A DNA stretch of 64,000 nucleotides. It comes from Pseudoxanthomonas sp. CF385. Lineage in GTDB: Bacteria > Pseudomonadota > Gammaproteobacteria > Xanthomonadales > Xanthomonadaceae. Location of the stretch: NCBI RefSeq assembly GCF_900104255.1, contig NZ_FNKZ01000001.1:310001-374000 (forward strand), read 5' to 3'. Positions 10,084 through 18,252 of this stretch are shown in pieces (position 1 is the stretch's first letter; the number at the start of each line of letters is the position of its first letter). A program made the translations under genes and the position numbers. A model generated the notes under the pieces. That model ran no database searches, was not told where the DNA came from, and saw only the letters and a list, made by a program, of their open reading frames with translations.

Positions 10084-11343
10084 TCAGTCGCGCAGGCGGG
10101 GCAGTCCGTGCGCGTCGCGTTCCTCGACGACCGCCTCGTCGTGGATCGTCTGCCGCAGGTCGCGCCCGGGCAGCACGACGGGTGCTTCCGCACGCGCGGC
10201 CTTCAAGGCATTGGCGTAGCACTGCTGCGCCTGTGCGGTATCGCCGGCGGCATTGAAGCCTTCGCCCAGTTCCTCCCAGGCCTCGGCGCCGGCGCCCTGT
10301 GCGACCGCGCGGTGCAGGAACTCCTGTGCTTGCGGCCACTGGCCCTGCAGGCGCGCTAGCCGGCCCAGTGTGACCAGCAATGCCGGGCTCGCCGGGTGCG
10401 CCTGCAGCCAGTGCTGCGCGCTGGCGCGCCGCGAATCCAGCTTGCCGATGGGCAGGCGACCGTAGAGCGCCGCCAGGCCTTCGTCCCAGCGTGCTTCGAG
10501 CGCCTGTTCGATGCTGCGCGTAGCGGCGTCTTCCCAGCGCAGCGTGGCTGCGCGCTCGGCGTACGCGGCGACCACGGCAGGCTGCACGCGCAGCGCTTTG
10601 GTCAGTGTTTCCCAGCGCTCGGCCAGCGCGTTCGCATCGGCCGCCTCATGCAGCGACTGCGCGGCGAGCCGTTGTTCAAGCGCATCGAGCATCGCCGGCG
10701 CCATCGCCTGCTGCTGTTTCAGTGCGCCCAGCAACCCGTAAGCCTCGTACGCGCGCGTGGTGTCGGCGAGCGCCTGCGCGCGCAAGGCCAGGCCGCGCGG
10801 CGGCAGGGGTTGCACGGCCGGGGCATCCAGCAGATCGAGCGCGTCGCGCGGACGACCGGCGGCCAGGGCGAGCTGCGCGGCGGCCAGGGCATGCGCGCCG
10901 GCCGAACGCTCGCGCAGGACATCGAGGTGCCGCTGCACGGTGGCATCGTCGCCTTGCGCGGCGGCCGCCTGCACGGCGCCGATGCGGGCGATAACACCGA
11001 CTTCATCGTCTTCGGCGGCACGCTCCAGCAACTTGCCCGCCTTCGACCAGTGGCCCGCATGCAGTGCGTCCAGACCTTCGATCAGGCGCGCGCGTGCCTG
11101 TTTGCGGCGATGGCGGCCCCAGGCGCGGAACGGCAGGGAGAGCAGTCGCCACGCCAGCCACGCGAGCGCGGCCACCAGCACCAGCGTCAGTGCCGCGCGC
11201 GGCACGTTGGTGTGCAGGTCGTAGCCGGCGAAGCGGATGAACACCTCCCCCAGGTCGCGGTCGGTGCCGGCCATCCATTGCGCCGCGAGCGCACCCAGCA
11301 GCACGAGCGCCAGCAAGAGGATCACGGTGCGGAACGATTTCAT
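10084..11343 (-). CDS. hemY: Heme biosynthesis-associated membrane protein HemY
   Basis: A 419-residue inner-membrane protein with two N-terminal transmembrane helices (about 5-22 and 42-60) separated by the DLHTNVPRAALTL loop, then a long helical TPR-like domain. This is the layout of proteobacterial HemY, linked to late heme synthesis but distinct from protoporphyrinogen oxidase. The start overlaps the hemX stop by four bases (ATGA), showing translational coupling and ruling out longer in-frame starts. It is the last gene of a hemD-hemX-hemY operon. Confidence 0.88.
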   Translation of the reverse strand: MKSFRTVILLLALVLLGALAAQWMAGTDRDLGEVFIRFAGYDLHTNVPRAALTLVLVAALAWLAWRLLSLPFRAWGRHRRKQARARLIEGLDALHAGHWSKAGKLLERAAEDDEVGVIARIGAVQAAAAQGDDATVQRHLDVLRERSAGAHALAAAQLALAAGRPRDALDLLDAPAVQPLPPRGLALRAQALADTTRAYEAYGLLGALKQQQAMAPAMLDALEQRLAAQSLHEAADANALAERWETLTKALRVQPAVVAAYAERAATLRWEDAATRSIEQALEARWDEGLAALYGRLPIGKLDSRRASAQHWLQAHPASPALLVTLGRLARLQGQWPQAQEFLHRAVAQGAGAEAWEELGEGFNAAGDTAQAQQCYANALKAARAEAPVVLPGRDLRQTIHDEAVVEERDAHGLPRLRD

Positions 11344-12383
11344 GGGCTCACCTCCGGAACATCCGCCGCCGCCTCGGGCGTAGGCGGCAGGCGCAGGCGC
11401 ACGCCGGCGTTGCGCAGCGCACGCAACTGCTGCAGCGTCGTGCCGAGCACGGCGGGCTGGGCAGGGGTCGGTGCCTGGCGCAATGCGTGCAATTGCGCGC
11501 TCACCTGTTGCCGCGCTGGCGAGGCGGGCCAGAGCCGGGGCAGCCAGGTGCCGATGCGGTCCAGTGCGGCGCGGTAGGCGGCATCGTCCTCGCGTTCGAG
11601 CGCCGCGCGCGCCAGGCTGATCTCGATCTGCAGTGCCGCGTCCGCCGCCGTGCGTTCCGCCGGTGCGATCAGCGTGGTGTCGCGGGTCGGGCGCACGTCG
11701 ACCAGCGGCGCGAGGATGCGCTGCCAGGTCGGGCGATCGCGGATGTCGCCGTCTTGCGCCGCATGCGCATCGCGCGGCAACGCGGCCAGGGCTTTCACCC
11801 ATGCGTCGAGGCGCGCATTCCCTTCGGCCTGCGTGCCGGGACCCAGGGCATCCAGCGCCGTGCGTTCCTGCGCCAGCGCCTGTTTGAGGTTCAGCAGGCG
11901 ATGGTCGTCGATACCGTCCAGTGCGCCGGCGGCGAGCGCGTAGGCACGTTTCGCGCCGTCCAGGTCGCGGGCGATGTCCAGGCGTTGCGCACCCTGCGAA
12001 AGCAGCAGTTCGACTTCGTCCAATCGCAGCGCCTGCGCGCCGTGGCGGTTGGGATCGGTCAGCTTGGCCACGCTTTCTTCCAGCAATGCGCCGCGCTGGC
12101 CCAAACCCAGCACTTCATCGCGCAGGATGCGGTTGGTGGCGGCGGCATCGAGCAGGCGCTGCGCCTGCGCACGCTGGTCGCGGCGCAGCGCCTCCGCGCG
12201 CGATTCGAGCGCTTCCAGCCGCAGCGTGGTCTCCGAGGCCGCCGTGCGCTCCTGCGCCGAACGGGCCTGCCACCACGCCCAGCCGCGCCACGCGCCGATG
12301 CCGGCCACGATCAGCACGAGCGCCGCCACGACCAGGCGGCGCGTGCCGGTGGTGCGGGGAGGGATGGGCGACACATCGTTCAC
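11340..12383 (-). CDS. hemX: HemX family protein (uroporphyrinogen III methyltransferase-like)
   Basis: A 347-residue protein with a short cytoplasmic N-terminus, one transmembrane helix (about residues 17-37) and a long helical, partly coiled-coil domain rich in Ala, Leu, Glu and Arg. This matches HemX, which sits between hemD and hemY in many gammaproteobacteria. Despite older naming, it has no SAM-binding methyltransferase motifs and is probably a membrane scaffold. The hemD stop is 46 bases upstream and hemY overlaps its stop. Confidence 0.88.
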   Translation of the reverse strand: MNDVSPIPPRTTGTRRLVVAALVLIVAGIGAWRGWAWWQARSAQERTAASETTLRLEALESRAEALRRDQRAQAQRLLDAAATNRILRDEVLGLGQRGALLEESVAKLTDPNRHGAQALRLDEVELLLSQGAQRLDIARDLDGAKRAYALAAGALDGIDDHRLLNLKQALAQERTALDALGPGTQAEGNARLDAWVKALAALPRDAHAAQDGDIRDRPTWQRILAPLVDVRPTRDTTLIAPAERTAADAALQIEISLARAALEREDDAAYRAALDRIGTWLPRLWPASPARQQVSAQLHALRQAPTPAQPAVLGTTLQQLRALRNAGVRLRLPPTPEAAADVPEVSP

Positions 12384-12429
12384 GCAGGCGTCCTTCGGGC
12401 AGGCAGAACCGTGATGGCTGCCGCAAATG

Positions 12430-13197
12430 CTAACGGATGCGGGGGGCCATGACGGTCGACGCGCTCTTCATCAGCTGCGCCGGTCGCGGACCGTCGGCCT
12501 GCACCACCGTGCGGAATCCCGCGGCGCGGGCGGCGTCGGCCAGGCGCGCACTGGCGGCGACCACGCCCGCCTCGCGAAAGCGCGCGGCAGCCGCAGCGGG
12601 CAACTGCGCGAGGACCTGTTCCAGCGCGCCGGCGCTGCTCAGCAGCAGGCAGGCGGGCCGATCGAGCGCGGCGAGGGCGGCCAACGCGCGCGGCGGCAGC
12701 GCGACCGGTTCGCGGCGGTAGACCTCGGCGCGATGCACGCGGGCGCCGCGTGCCTGCAGCGTGGGCAGCAACAGGTTGCGACCGTCCGGGGCGGTGACGA
12801 AGCCGATGTCCGCGCCCGCGACGTCCTGCAGCGCCGGCATCGCCAACAGCCCCTCGCTGTCCATGCGGCGCGGTGCGGAAGCCGGGACGCCCGCGCGCCG
12901 CAAGGCCGCCGCCGTGCCGGCGCCGACCGCCAGCCAGATCTGTCCCGGCAGCGCGCGCAACGGTTGCAGCGCCTGGGCGGCGGTGACAGCCGCCGGACTG
13001 GTGAACAGCACGCGCGGGCAGGCGAGCGCCTGCTGCAGGGCCTGCCGCGTGGCGTCGTCGCTGCTGGCCTGGATGCGCCACGGCGATAGCGCCAGCAGGC
13101 CGGCGCCGTGCCGTCGCGCGGCGCGGCGGAGCGCATCGTGGCCGCCCTGGGGCCGCAGCGAGATGACGTACCATGCCGGCGGCGTTGGATGTCCCAT
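12430..13197 (-). CDS. hemD: Uroporphyrinogen-III synthase
   Basis: A 255-residue enzyme that cyclises and inverts ring D of hydroxymethylbilane to give uroporphyrinogen III. The sequence has the weakly conserved bilobed HemD pattern: N-terminal VISLRPQGGH, central LFTSPAAVTAA and WLAVGAGTAAALR, then GFVTAPDGRNLLLP and LLLSSAGALEQ. The start at 13197 gives a normal family length; a longer in-frame extension would run through the divergent thioesterase gene. The gene begins only 16 bases from that neighbour. Confidence 0.87.
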   Translation of the reverse strand: MGHPTPPAWYVISLRPQGGHDALRRAARRHGAGLLALSPWRIQASSDDATRQALQQALACPRVLFTSPAAVTAAQALQPLRALPGQIWLAVGAGTAAALRRAGVPASAPRRMDSEGLLAMPALQDVAGADIGFVTAPDGRNLLLPTLQARGARVHRAEVYRREPVALPPRALAALAALDRPACLLLSSAGALEQVLAQLPAAAAARFREAGVVAASARLADAARAAGFRTVVQADGPRPAQLMKSASTVMAPRIR

Positions 13198-13213
13198 GCG
13201 CGGATTATGAGCG

Positions 13214-13672
13214 ATGAGTCTGGAAGAAGCCCTGCAGGAACTGCGTGAGTACTGCCGCGGCATGCCGCCGGTAGCGGCGATGCAGGTGGAGGTGGCGGGA
13301 CTGGAGGGCGACGCGCTGCGCTTGACCGCGCCGCTGTCGGCGAACGTCAACGACAAGGGCAACGCTTTCGGCGGCAGCCTGACTTCGCTGATGACGGTCT
13401 CCGGTTGGGGCCTGGTCACGCTGAAGCTGCAGCTGGCCGGCCTGAAGGCGGAGGTCTACGTGGCCGACAGCCATGTGCGTTATCTCGCCCCGCTGTACGG
13501 CGACCTCGTCGCCGAGGCCGCCTTCGCCGAGGGGCAGTCGTGGGACACGTTCATCGACACGCTGGTCCAGCGCGGCCGTGCCCGCATCCAGGTGGAGGCC
13601 AGGGTGCTGCTGCCTGAAGGCGGACTGGCCACCACGCTCAGTGGGCGCTTCGTGGCCATCGCGAAGCGGTAG
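13214..13672 (+). CDS. Hotdog-fold thioesterase (YiiD C-terminal type)
   Basis: A 152-residue protein matching the putative thioesterase domain found at the C-terminus of YiiD/FabY. Recognisable features are ANVNDKGNAFGGSL (residues about 43-56), the motif around the central hotdog helix, and VADSHVRYLAP. Proteins of this group probably hydrolyse acyl thioesters, but the substrate cannot be told. Here it is a stand-alone domain without the acetyltransferase half of YiiD. It is transcribed divergently from hemD with starts 16 bases apart. Confidence 0.8.
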   Translation: MSLEEALQELREYCRGMPPVAAMQVEVAGLEGDALRLTAPLSANVNDKGNAFGGSLTSLMTVSGWGLVTLKLQLAGLKAEVYVADSHVRYLAPLYGDLVAEAAFAEGQSWDTFIDTLVQRGRARIQVEARVLLPEGGLATTLSGRFVAIAKR

Positions 13673-13700
13673 CATGCGGGCCAGGAACGGGAGGGGTGCC

Positions 13701-14123
13701 ATGCGGGTGATCGCGAGAATGCTGTGCGTCGTGGGGCTGCTGGCAGTGATGGCGTCGGCTGGCGCGCAGGGCCGGATGCAGCGCGGCAAGCTGCAGCAGG
13801 TGCAGGACGCCTACGCGGCCTCGATCCGCTGGGGCGACTTCGAGAATGCCTGGCAGGCCGTCGACCCGGCCTATCGCGAAGAGCACCCGATGACCGAGCT
13901 TGAGTTCGAGCGTTACCAGCAGGTCCAGATTTCCGGCTACCGCGACCTCTCCACCCGAAGCGGGCCGGACAGTACGGTCGAGCGCGTCGTGGAGCTGCGT
14001 GTCATCAACAAGCACACCATGGCCGAGCGGACCGAACGCTATATCGAGCGCTGGCGCTGGGACCCCGAAGCCAAGCGCTGGTGGTTGGTGGTGGGGCTGC
14101 CGGACCTCTGGAAGGGCCAATAG
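13701..14123 (+). CDS. Hypothetical secreted protein
   Basis: A 140-residue protein with a cleavable signal peptide (about residues 1-22, ending ASAGA) and a mature domain that looks like a small NTF2/SnoaL-like or DUF4864-type fold: helix-rich start (QDAYAASIRWGDFENAWQAV), then strands ending with RWWLVVGLPDLW. I cannot name its function. The start at 13701 has GGAGGGG upstream; earlier in-frame codons overlap the thioesterase. It lies 28 bases after the thioesterase stop and may be co-transcribed with it. Confidence 0.7.
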   Translation: MRVIARMLCVVGLLAVMASAGAQGRMQRGKLQQVQDAYAASIRWGDFENAWQAVDPAYREEHPMTELEFERYQQVQISGYRDLSTRSGPDSTVERVVELRVINKHTMAERTERYIERWRWDPEAKRWWLVVGLPDLWKGQ

Positions 14124-14187
14124 CGGCCCGGCGCCCGGCGGGGCGTCCTGTGCGACAATCGCCGCCCGCTCCACGGTCGCCAACCCT

Positions 14188-14631
14188 GTGAATTTCGAAG
14201 AAATCCTGGCTTTCGCCACCCGTTCCTCCTTCAACCAGATCCTGTCGCTGGCGCTGGTCGGCCTGACGGTGGCCATCGTCTATACCGAAATCGCCCGCCT
14301 GTTCCGCGGCTACAAGACCCTGCGACCGGCCGAGCTGACCCAGCTGGTCAACAGCGAGAACGCCCTGGTGGTGGACCTGTCGGCGAGCAACGATTTCGAG
14401 AAGGGGCATATCGCGGGCAGCCGCAACGTGCTGCCCAGCAGCTTCGACCCCGACAACAAGCTGCTGGCCGGGGCCAAGTCCCAGCCGGTGGTGGTGGTCT
14501 GCCGCAACGGCCAGGCCTCCGCGGGTGCGGCGAAGCGCCTGAAGAAGGCGGGTTTCGAGAAGGTCTACGCGCTCGACGGCGGCATCGCCGCGTGGCAGCA
14601 GGCCGACCTGCCGCTGGTCAAGGGCCGCTGA
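14188..14631 (+). CDS. Rhodanese-like protein, membrane-anchored
   Basis: A 147-residue protein with a GTG start. An N-terminal transmembrane helix (about residues 15-33) is followed by one rhodanese domain (about 45-145) with the active-site loop VVCRNGQASAGA, where the Cys would carry a persulfide. Single-domain rhodaneses of this type usually move sulfur or handle cyanide; the substrate is unknown. The gene precedes secB, the same neighbourhood seen for the YibN-type rhodanese in other gammaproteobacteria (secB and gpsA follow). Confidence 0.85.
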   Translation: MNFEEILAFATRSSFNQILSLALVGLTVAIVYTEIARLFRGYKTLRPAELTQLVNSENALVVDLSASNDFEKGHIAGSRNVLPSSFDPDNKLLAGAKSQPVVVVCRNGQASAGAAKRLKKAGFEKVYALDGGIAAWQQADLPLVKGR

Positions 14632-14730
14632 GCCCATCTGGCCGGCGCTGCCCCCTTGAAGCGGGGCAGCGCCGACGCCATGCCATAATCTCCCATTCAC
14701 CGCATCAATCCTGAAATTCCGGAGTTCGAA

Positions 14731-15246
14731 ATGTCCGACGAGACCACCAACGGCGCGATCGCATCCGCCGAAGCCGCTGGCCCTGCCTTCACTGTCGAGA
14801 AGATCTACGTCAAGGACGTTTCCTTCGAAGTGCCCGGCGCGCCGGCGATCTACACCGAGAACGTGCAGCCCGAACTGCAGCTCAACCTCAACCAGCGCGT
14901 CCAGCGCCTGGGCGAGAACGCGTTCGAAGTCGTGCTGGGCGTGACCCTGACCTGCAAGGCCGGCGACAAGACCGCCTACGTGGCGGAAGTCCAGCAGGCC
15001 GGCATCTTCGGCCTGATGGGCCTGGACCCGCAGGCCGTGGACGTGCTGCTCGGCACGCAGTGCCCGAACATCCTGTTCCCGTACGTCCGCCAGACCATCA
15101 GCGACCTGGTGCAGGCCGGCGGCTTCCCGCCGTTCTTCCTGCAGCCGATCAACTTCGAGGCGCTGTACGCCGAATCGCTGCGCCAGCGCGCGGCGCAGGG
15201 TGGCGAAGCCGCCCTGGCCAGCTCGGAACCTGCCGGCAACGCCTGA
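14731..15246 (+). CDS. secB: Protein-export chaperone SecB
   Basis: A 171-residue cytoplasmic chaperone that keeps preproteins unfolded and hands them to SecA. Conserved pieces include [16 protein letters not shown] near residue 24, [23 protein letters not shown] cut here to the tell-tale [26 protein letters not shown] and [13 protein letters not shown] near the C-terminus. A ribosome-binding site (CCGGAG) lies eight bases upstream. Order rhodanese-secB-gpsA is conserved in related bacteria. Confidence 0.97.
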   Translation: MSDETTNGAIASAEAAGPAFTVEKIYVKDVSFEVPGAPAIYTENVQPELQLNLNQRVQRLGENAFEVVLGVTLTCKAGDKTAYVAEVQQAGIFGLMGLDPQAVDVLLGTQCPNILFPYVRQTISDLVQAGGFPPFFLQPINFEALYAESLRQRAAQGGEAALASSEPAGNA

Positions 15247-15298
15247 TCCGTGGTGCAGAATCCCGTCAGGGCGGCGACGCTTCGTACAGGGGTGACGG

Positions 15299-16333
15299 AT
15301 GACTGATCTGACAGACGCACCGCTGAAGATCGCGGTGCTCGGGGCCGGTTCCTGGGGTACGGCGCTTGCCGCGCTGATGGCGCGGCACGGCCATGCGGTC
15401 ACCCTGTGGGGCCGCGACCCGGTCGTCGCCGAGGCGATCGACGCGCGGCACGAGAACACCCGCTACCTGCCCGGCATCCCGCTGCCCCTTACGCTGCGGG
15501 CGACCACCGACCTGACGGCCGCGCTCGAAGGGGCCGACCAGGTGCTGGTCGTCGTGCCCTCGCACGCCTTCACCGAAACACTGCACACGCTGGCGCCGCT
15601 GCGTCCGGCCGGTGCCGGCGTGGCGTGGGCGACGAAGGGTTTCGAGACCGGTTCCGGCCGTTTCCTGCATGAGGTGGCCGAAGACATCCTCGGCCCCGAC
15701 GTGCCGTTGGCCGTGGTCACCGGGCCCTCGTTCGCCAAGGAAGTCGCGCTGGGCCTGCCCACCGCGGTGACCGTGCATGGCGCCGATCCGGTGTTCGCCC
15801 AGGCCGTGGCCGATGTGATGCACGGCCCCGCCTTTCGCGCCTACACCGGCGACGACATGGTGGGCGCCGAACTCGGCGGCGCGATGAAGAACGTGCTGGC
15901 CGTGGCCACCGGCGTGGCCGATGGCATGCAGCTGGGCCTCAATGCGCGCGCAGGCCTGATCACCCGCGGCCTCAACGAGATGCTGCGTCTGTCCGCCGCC
16001 ATCGGCGCCAAGCCTGAAACGCTGATGGGCCTGGCCGGCCTGGGCGACCTGGTGCTGACGTGCACCGGCGATCTGTCGCGCAACCGCCGCCTGGGTTTGG
16101 CGCTGGGACGCGGCCAGTCGCTGCAGGACGCCGTGCGCGAGATCGGCCAGGTGGTCGAGTCGGTGCAGACGGCGGACGAAGTCATGCGCCAGGCCGACCG
16201 CCACGGCATCGACCTGCCGATCTCCAGCGCCGTGCGCGCCGTGTTGCACGGCGATCTCACGCCGCGCGACGGCCTGCAGCAGCTGCTCGCGCGCGAGCAG
16301 AAGCCCGAGTATCCGGAAACGCTGTACAGGTAA
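15299..16333 (+). CDS. gpsA: NAD(P)-dependent glycerol-3-phosphate dehydrogenase
   Basis: A 344-residue cytoplasmic enzyme that reduces dihydroxyacetone phosphate to sn-glycerol 3-phosphate for phospholipid synthesis. The N-terminal Rossmann motif is [12 protein letters not shown] (about residues 14-25), the catalytic Lys is in [15 protein letters not shown], and the C-terminal substrate region has [11 protein letters not shown] with SRNRRLG. Length is normal. Ends 20 bases before a strong terminator. Confidence 0.97.
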   Translation: MTDLTDAPLKIAVLGAGSWGTALAALMARHGHAVTLWGRDPVVAEAIDARHENTRYLPGIPLPLTLRATTDLTAALEGADQVLVVVPSHAFTETLHTLAPLRPAGAGVAWATKGFETGSGRFLHEVAEDILGPDVPLAVVTGPSFAKEVALGLPTAVTVHGADPVFAQAVADVMHGPAFRAYTGDDMVGAELGGAMKNVLAVATGVADGMQLGLNARAGLITRGLNEMLRLSAAIGAKPETLMGLAGLGDLVLTCTGDLSRNRRLGLALGRGQSLQDAVREIGQVVESVQTADEVMRQADRHGIDLPISSAVRAVLHGDLTPRDGLQQLLAREQKPEYPETLYR

Positions 16334-16352
16334 CCGATGCACGCACCGAACG

Positions 16353-16379
16353 AGCCCGGCCTCACCCGCCGGGCTTTTT
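16353..16379 (+). terminator. Rho-independent terminator after gpsA
   Basis: A GC stem AGCCCGGC / GCCGGGCT with a 7-base loop is followed by five T residues. It ends the secB-gpsA transcript. Confidence 0.9.
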
Positions 16380-16391
16380 CATGCGCGCAAT

Positions 16392-16418
16392 AAAAAGCCC
16401 GGCCACAAGGGCCGGGCT
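16392..16418 (-). terminator. Rho-independent terminator of the Ax21-like gene
   Basis: On the minus strand a stem AGCCCGGCC / GGCCGGGCT is followed by a T run (TTTTTA). It is nearly the same sequence as the gpsA terminator but oriented for the convergent gene, so the two hairpins insulate both transcripts. Confidence 0.88.
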
Positions 16419-16468
16419 GGGTGCGACGCGGGGAGAGAGGGACGCGTCGCGGGGAGCGGTACTGCGTA

Positions 16469-17026
16469 TTACCAGGTGAAGCGCGGACCGACGAACCACT
16501 GGGTGTCGTTGTCGGCGAACTTCACGTCGCCGCTCAGGCCCCAGTTCTGGTTGAACTTCACCTGCGCGCCCAGACGGCCGTAGTAGTCGCCGTCGAAGTC
16601 GCTGCCGTCTTCGTAACCGACGGTGGCATAGCCTTCGAACTTCGGCGCGATCGCGCCGCGGATGCCGACTTCGGCGCTGTAGCCGTTCAGATGGTCGCCC
16701 GGCACCTTGTAGCGCTCATAGGCCACGCGGGTCAGCAGGTCGATGCGCTGGCTGATCTCGTGGTTGTAGCCCACGCCGAAACGGTAGTTGTCGATGTCGA
16801 CGTTGGTGTCGTCGAACTTCTGCGTGGTGTAGTCACCGAACAGGTGGAAATTCGGGGCGATGGCCACCGAACCCTTCACGCCCCAGCCGTCGGCATCCGG
16901 CAGGCCGTCGCTCAGGTTGGATGCGACATAGCCGCCTTCCACGTAGTTGTAGGACACGCCTTCCGCGGCCGAAGCAGCGAACGGAGCAGCAGCCAGCAGG
17001 GTCAGGGCAAGCAAGGACTTCTTCAT
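16469..17026 (-). CDS. Ax21-family outer-membrane protein
   Basis: A 185-residue secreted protein. The signal peptide (about residues 1-20, ending ASAAE) is followed by a beta-barrel-like pattern of alternating strands (VSYNYVEGGYVAS, FHLFGDYTTQ, YRFGVGYNHEI, YEGYATVGYEDG) and ends with a terminal aromatic, GPRFTW, the signature of barrels inserted by the BAM complex. The opening YNYVEGGYVA resembles the Xanthomonas Ax21 family. Outer-membrane localisation follows from the barrel pattern; any signalling role is not supported by sequence. An inverted-repeat cluster lies 160 bases upstream. Confidence 0.85.
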   Translation of the reverse strand: MKKSLLALTLLAAAPFAASAAEGVSYNYVEGGYVASNLSDGLPDADGWGVKGSVAIAPNFHLFGDYTTQKFDDTNVDIDNYRFGVGYNHEISQRIDLLTRVAYERYKVPGDHLNGYSAEVGIRGAIAPKFEGYATVGYEDGSDFDGDYYGRLGAQVKFNQNWGLSGDVKFADNDTQWFVGPRFTW

Positions 17027-17513
17027 GGGGAACGCCTTTCTGTTTTGTTGTTGTGTGTCCGTCGCGGTGCACTGCGACGGTGGGCGCAGTATCCGCTCCA
17101 CCTCACAACAAGCCCTGAATATCAAACTGACCAGTACATGAATTAACCGGTCGACAGGGGAACTTTCGGCAGGTGTGTGCGCGGCTCACCATAGTTTGTC
17201 GATGAACTCACAAACTATGGTGATGCGGAGTGCGACAAACTATGGTGGCGTATTGTTGAAGGCACTCAGGGTCTCGTCTCGTTGTCGTAGATCTTTGTAG
17301 ACAGAACAGCAATGTTGCTGCGCAGCGAGCGGCATAGTTGCCGCGACAGCGGCGTCAAACTGTTGCAACTACGGTGTTCTTGATCCGGCTCCAAGGAGCA
17401 CTGGATACCGATCGGGCATCCAACAAAGTCAATCGCGGGTTGCGGTTGATTTGTGCGCAAGAATTGTTAGATTTGGTTCCGTGAACTCGTCCAACCGCCC
17501 GCTCCGAATACCT
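17027..17513. other. Long intergenic region upstream of the tRNA-like gene
   Basis: No credible protein-coding frame is seen. The base composition falls compared with the flanking genes. It holds the Ax21 gene promoter region and the inverted repeats at 17186-17247; the rest shows no recognisable element. It marks the change from housekeeping to accessory sequence. Confidence 0.6.
17186..17247. repeat. Three-copy inverted/direct repeat cluster
   Basis: A perfect 14-base inverted repeat, TCACCATAGTTTGT (17186-17199) and ACAAACTATGGTGA (17210-17223), is separated by ten bases. A third copy of the right arm, ACAAACTATGGTG, lies at 17235-17247. The arrangement could be a multi-site operator for the Ax21-like gene or recombination arm sites; sequence alone does not decide. 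Confidence 0.8.
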
Positions 17514-17537
17514 GGCTGATCAGTCGACTGATCAGCC
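17514..17537. repeat. Perfect 24-base palindrome entering the tRNA-like gene
   Basis: The half-site GGCTGATCAGTC is followed immediately by its exact reverse complement with no spacer. The last three bases of the palindrome are the first three bases of the tRNA-like gene. It could be a cruciform, a recombinase site or a processing hairpin. Confidence 0.8.
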
Positions 17538-17627
17538 CCTGTAGCTCAATGGTTAGAGCAGCGGTTTTATAACCCGTCAGCGCCAGATAAGCGGCTTATG
17601 CCGGTTCGAGTCCGGCCAGGGGCACCA
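17535..17627 (+). tRNA. tRNA-like gene, anticodon UAU (Ile), long variable arm
   Basis: The gene folds with acceptor stem GCCCCTG / CAGGGGC, D stem GCTC / GAGC, anticodon loop TTTATAA (anticodon UAU, 17568-17570), T arm GCCGG-TTCGAGT-CCGGC and an encoded CCA. Two points are odd. The anticodon stem GCGGT / CCCGT has a T-C mismatch next to the loop and a G-T end pair. The variable region is 22 bases with its own 5-bp hairpin (ATAAG / CTTAT), which fits class II tRNAs (Leu, Ser, Tyr), not isoleucine. It may be a rare AUA-reading tRNA, an element-borne tRNA or a non-functional relic. Confidence 0.65.
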
Positions 17628-17700
17628 AGTCTATTATTCCTGTGCCCGCGGTTCGGGGAGAACAGGTGATTGGCCAAGAAGTGCGAGCCAAGCTGACGTC

Positions 17701-18252
17701 ATGACCTATCTCTTCTTAGACACCGAATGGGCGGACCCGACCGGTTCCGAACTAGTGAGCTTGGCGCTCGTTAGCGAGGACGGAATCCATAGGTTCTACG
17801 CCGAGCGTGATCCCCTGCCGGACGTGGCAACCGACTTTGTGCGGTTGGTGGTCTATCCCCTGCTGGAGCGGGGCCAGTGGCGCATGCCCGACCAAGCGAT
17901 GACAACGGGACTACGAGCCTTCTTGGCGGCTGTTGCCGACCCCATTGTAGTGGCTGACTACCCCAACGACCTCGCACTTCTGCAGTGCGTGGTAGCGGGC
18001 TTCGATCTGCCAGACGATCAGGCTGCAGCATGTGGACCGATCCCTAAACCCGTGATGACGAGAATGCTCAAGGAAGGTGCCATGGGCATGTTGATTGAGG
18101 ACTACTTCGCAGGTCACCCCGGTGCTGCGGCTCGGCGCCATCATGCACTCATTGATGCAGAGGCACTGCGCATGGCCTGGCTGGTCGTTACGGGGCGTGT
18201 TCCTACGCCGCCTTGGGCGACGACCATGCTCCGCCATAAGGCCCAGCCTTAG
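17701..18252 (+). CDS. DEDDh-type 3'-5' exonuclease-like protein, copy 1
   Basis: A 183-residue protein with the fold signature of the DnaQ/RNase T superfamily, close in size and layout to the Rv2179c-type 3'-5' exoribonucleases. The first acidic motif is FLDTEW (residues 4-9, Asp and Glu metal ligands), a middle Asp lies in ADYPNDLALL (about residue 90), and the last motif HHALIDAEALR supplies the general-base His and a fourth acidic ligand. No nucleic-acid-binding extension is present. It sits 73 bases after the tRNA-like gene, and its stop codon touches the start of a paralogue, so the pair is one transcription unit. The substrate is not known. Confidence 0.72.
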   Translation: MTYLFLDTEWADPTGSELVSLALVSEDGIHRFYAERDPLPDVATDFVRLVVYPLLERGQWRMPDQAMTTGLRAFLAAVADPIVVADYPNDLALLQCVVAGFDLPDDQAAACGPIPKPVMTRMLKEGAMGMLIEDYFAGHPGAAARRHHALIDAEALRMAWLVVTGRVPTPPWATTMLRHKAQP

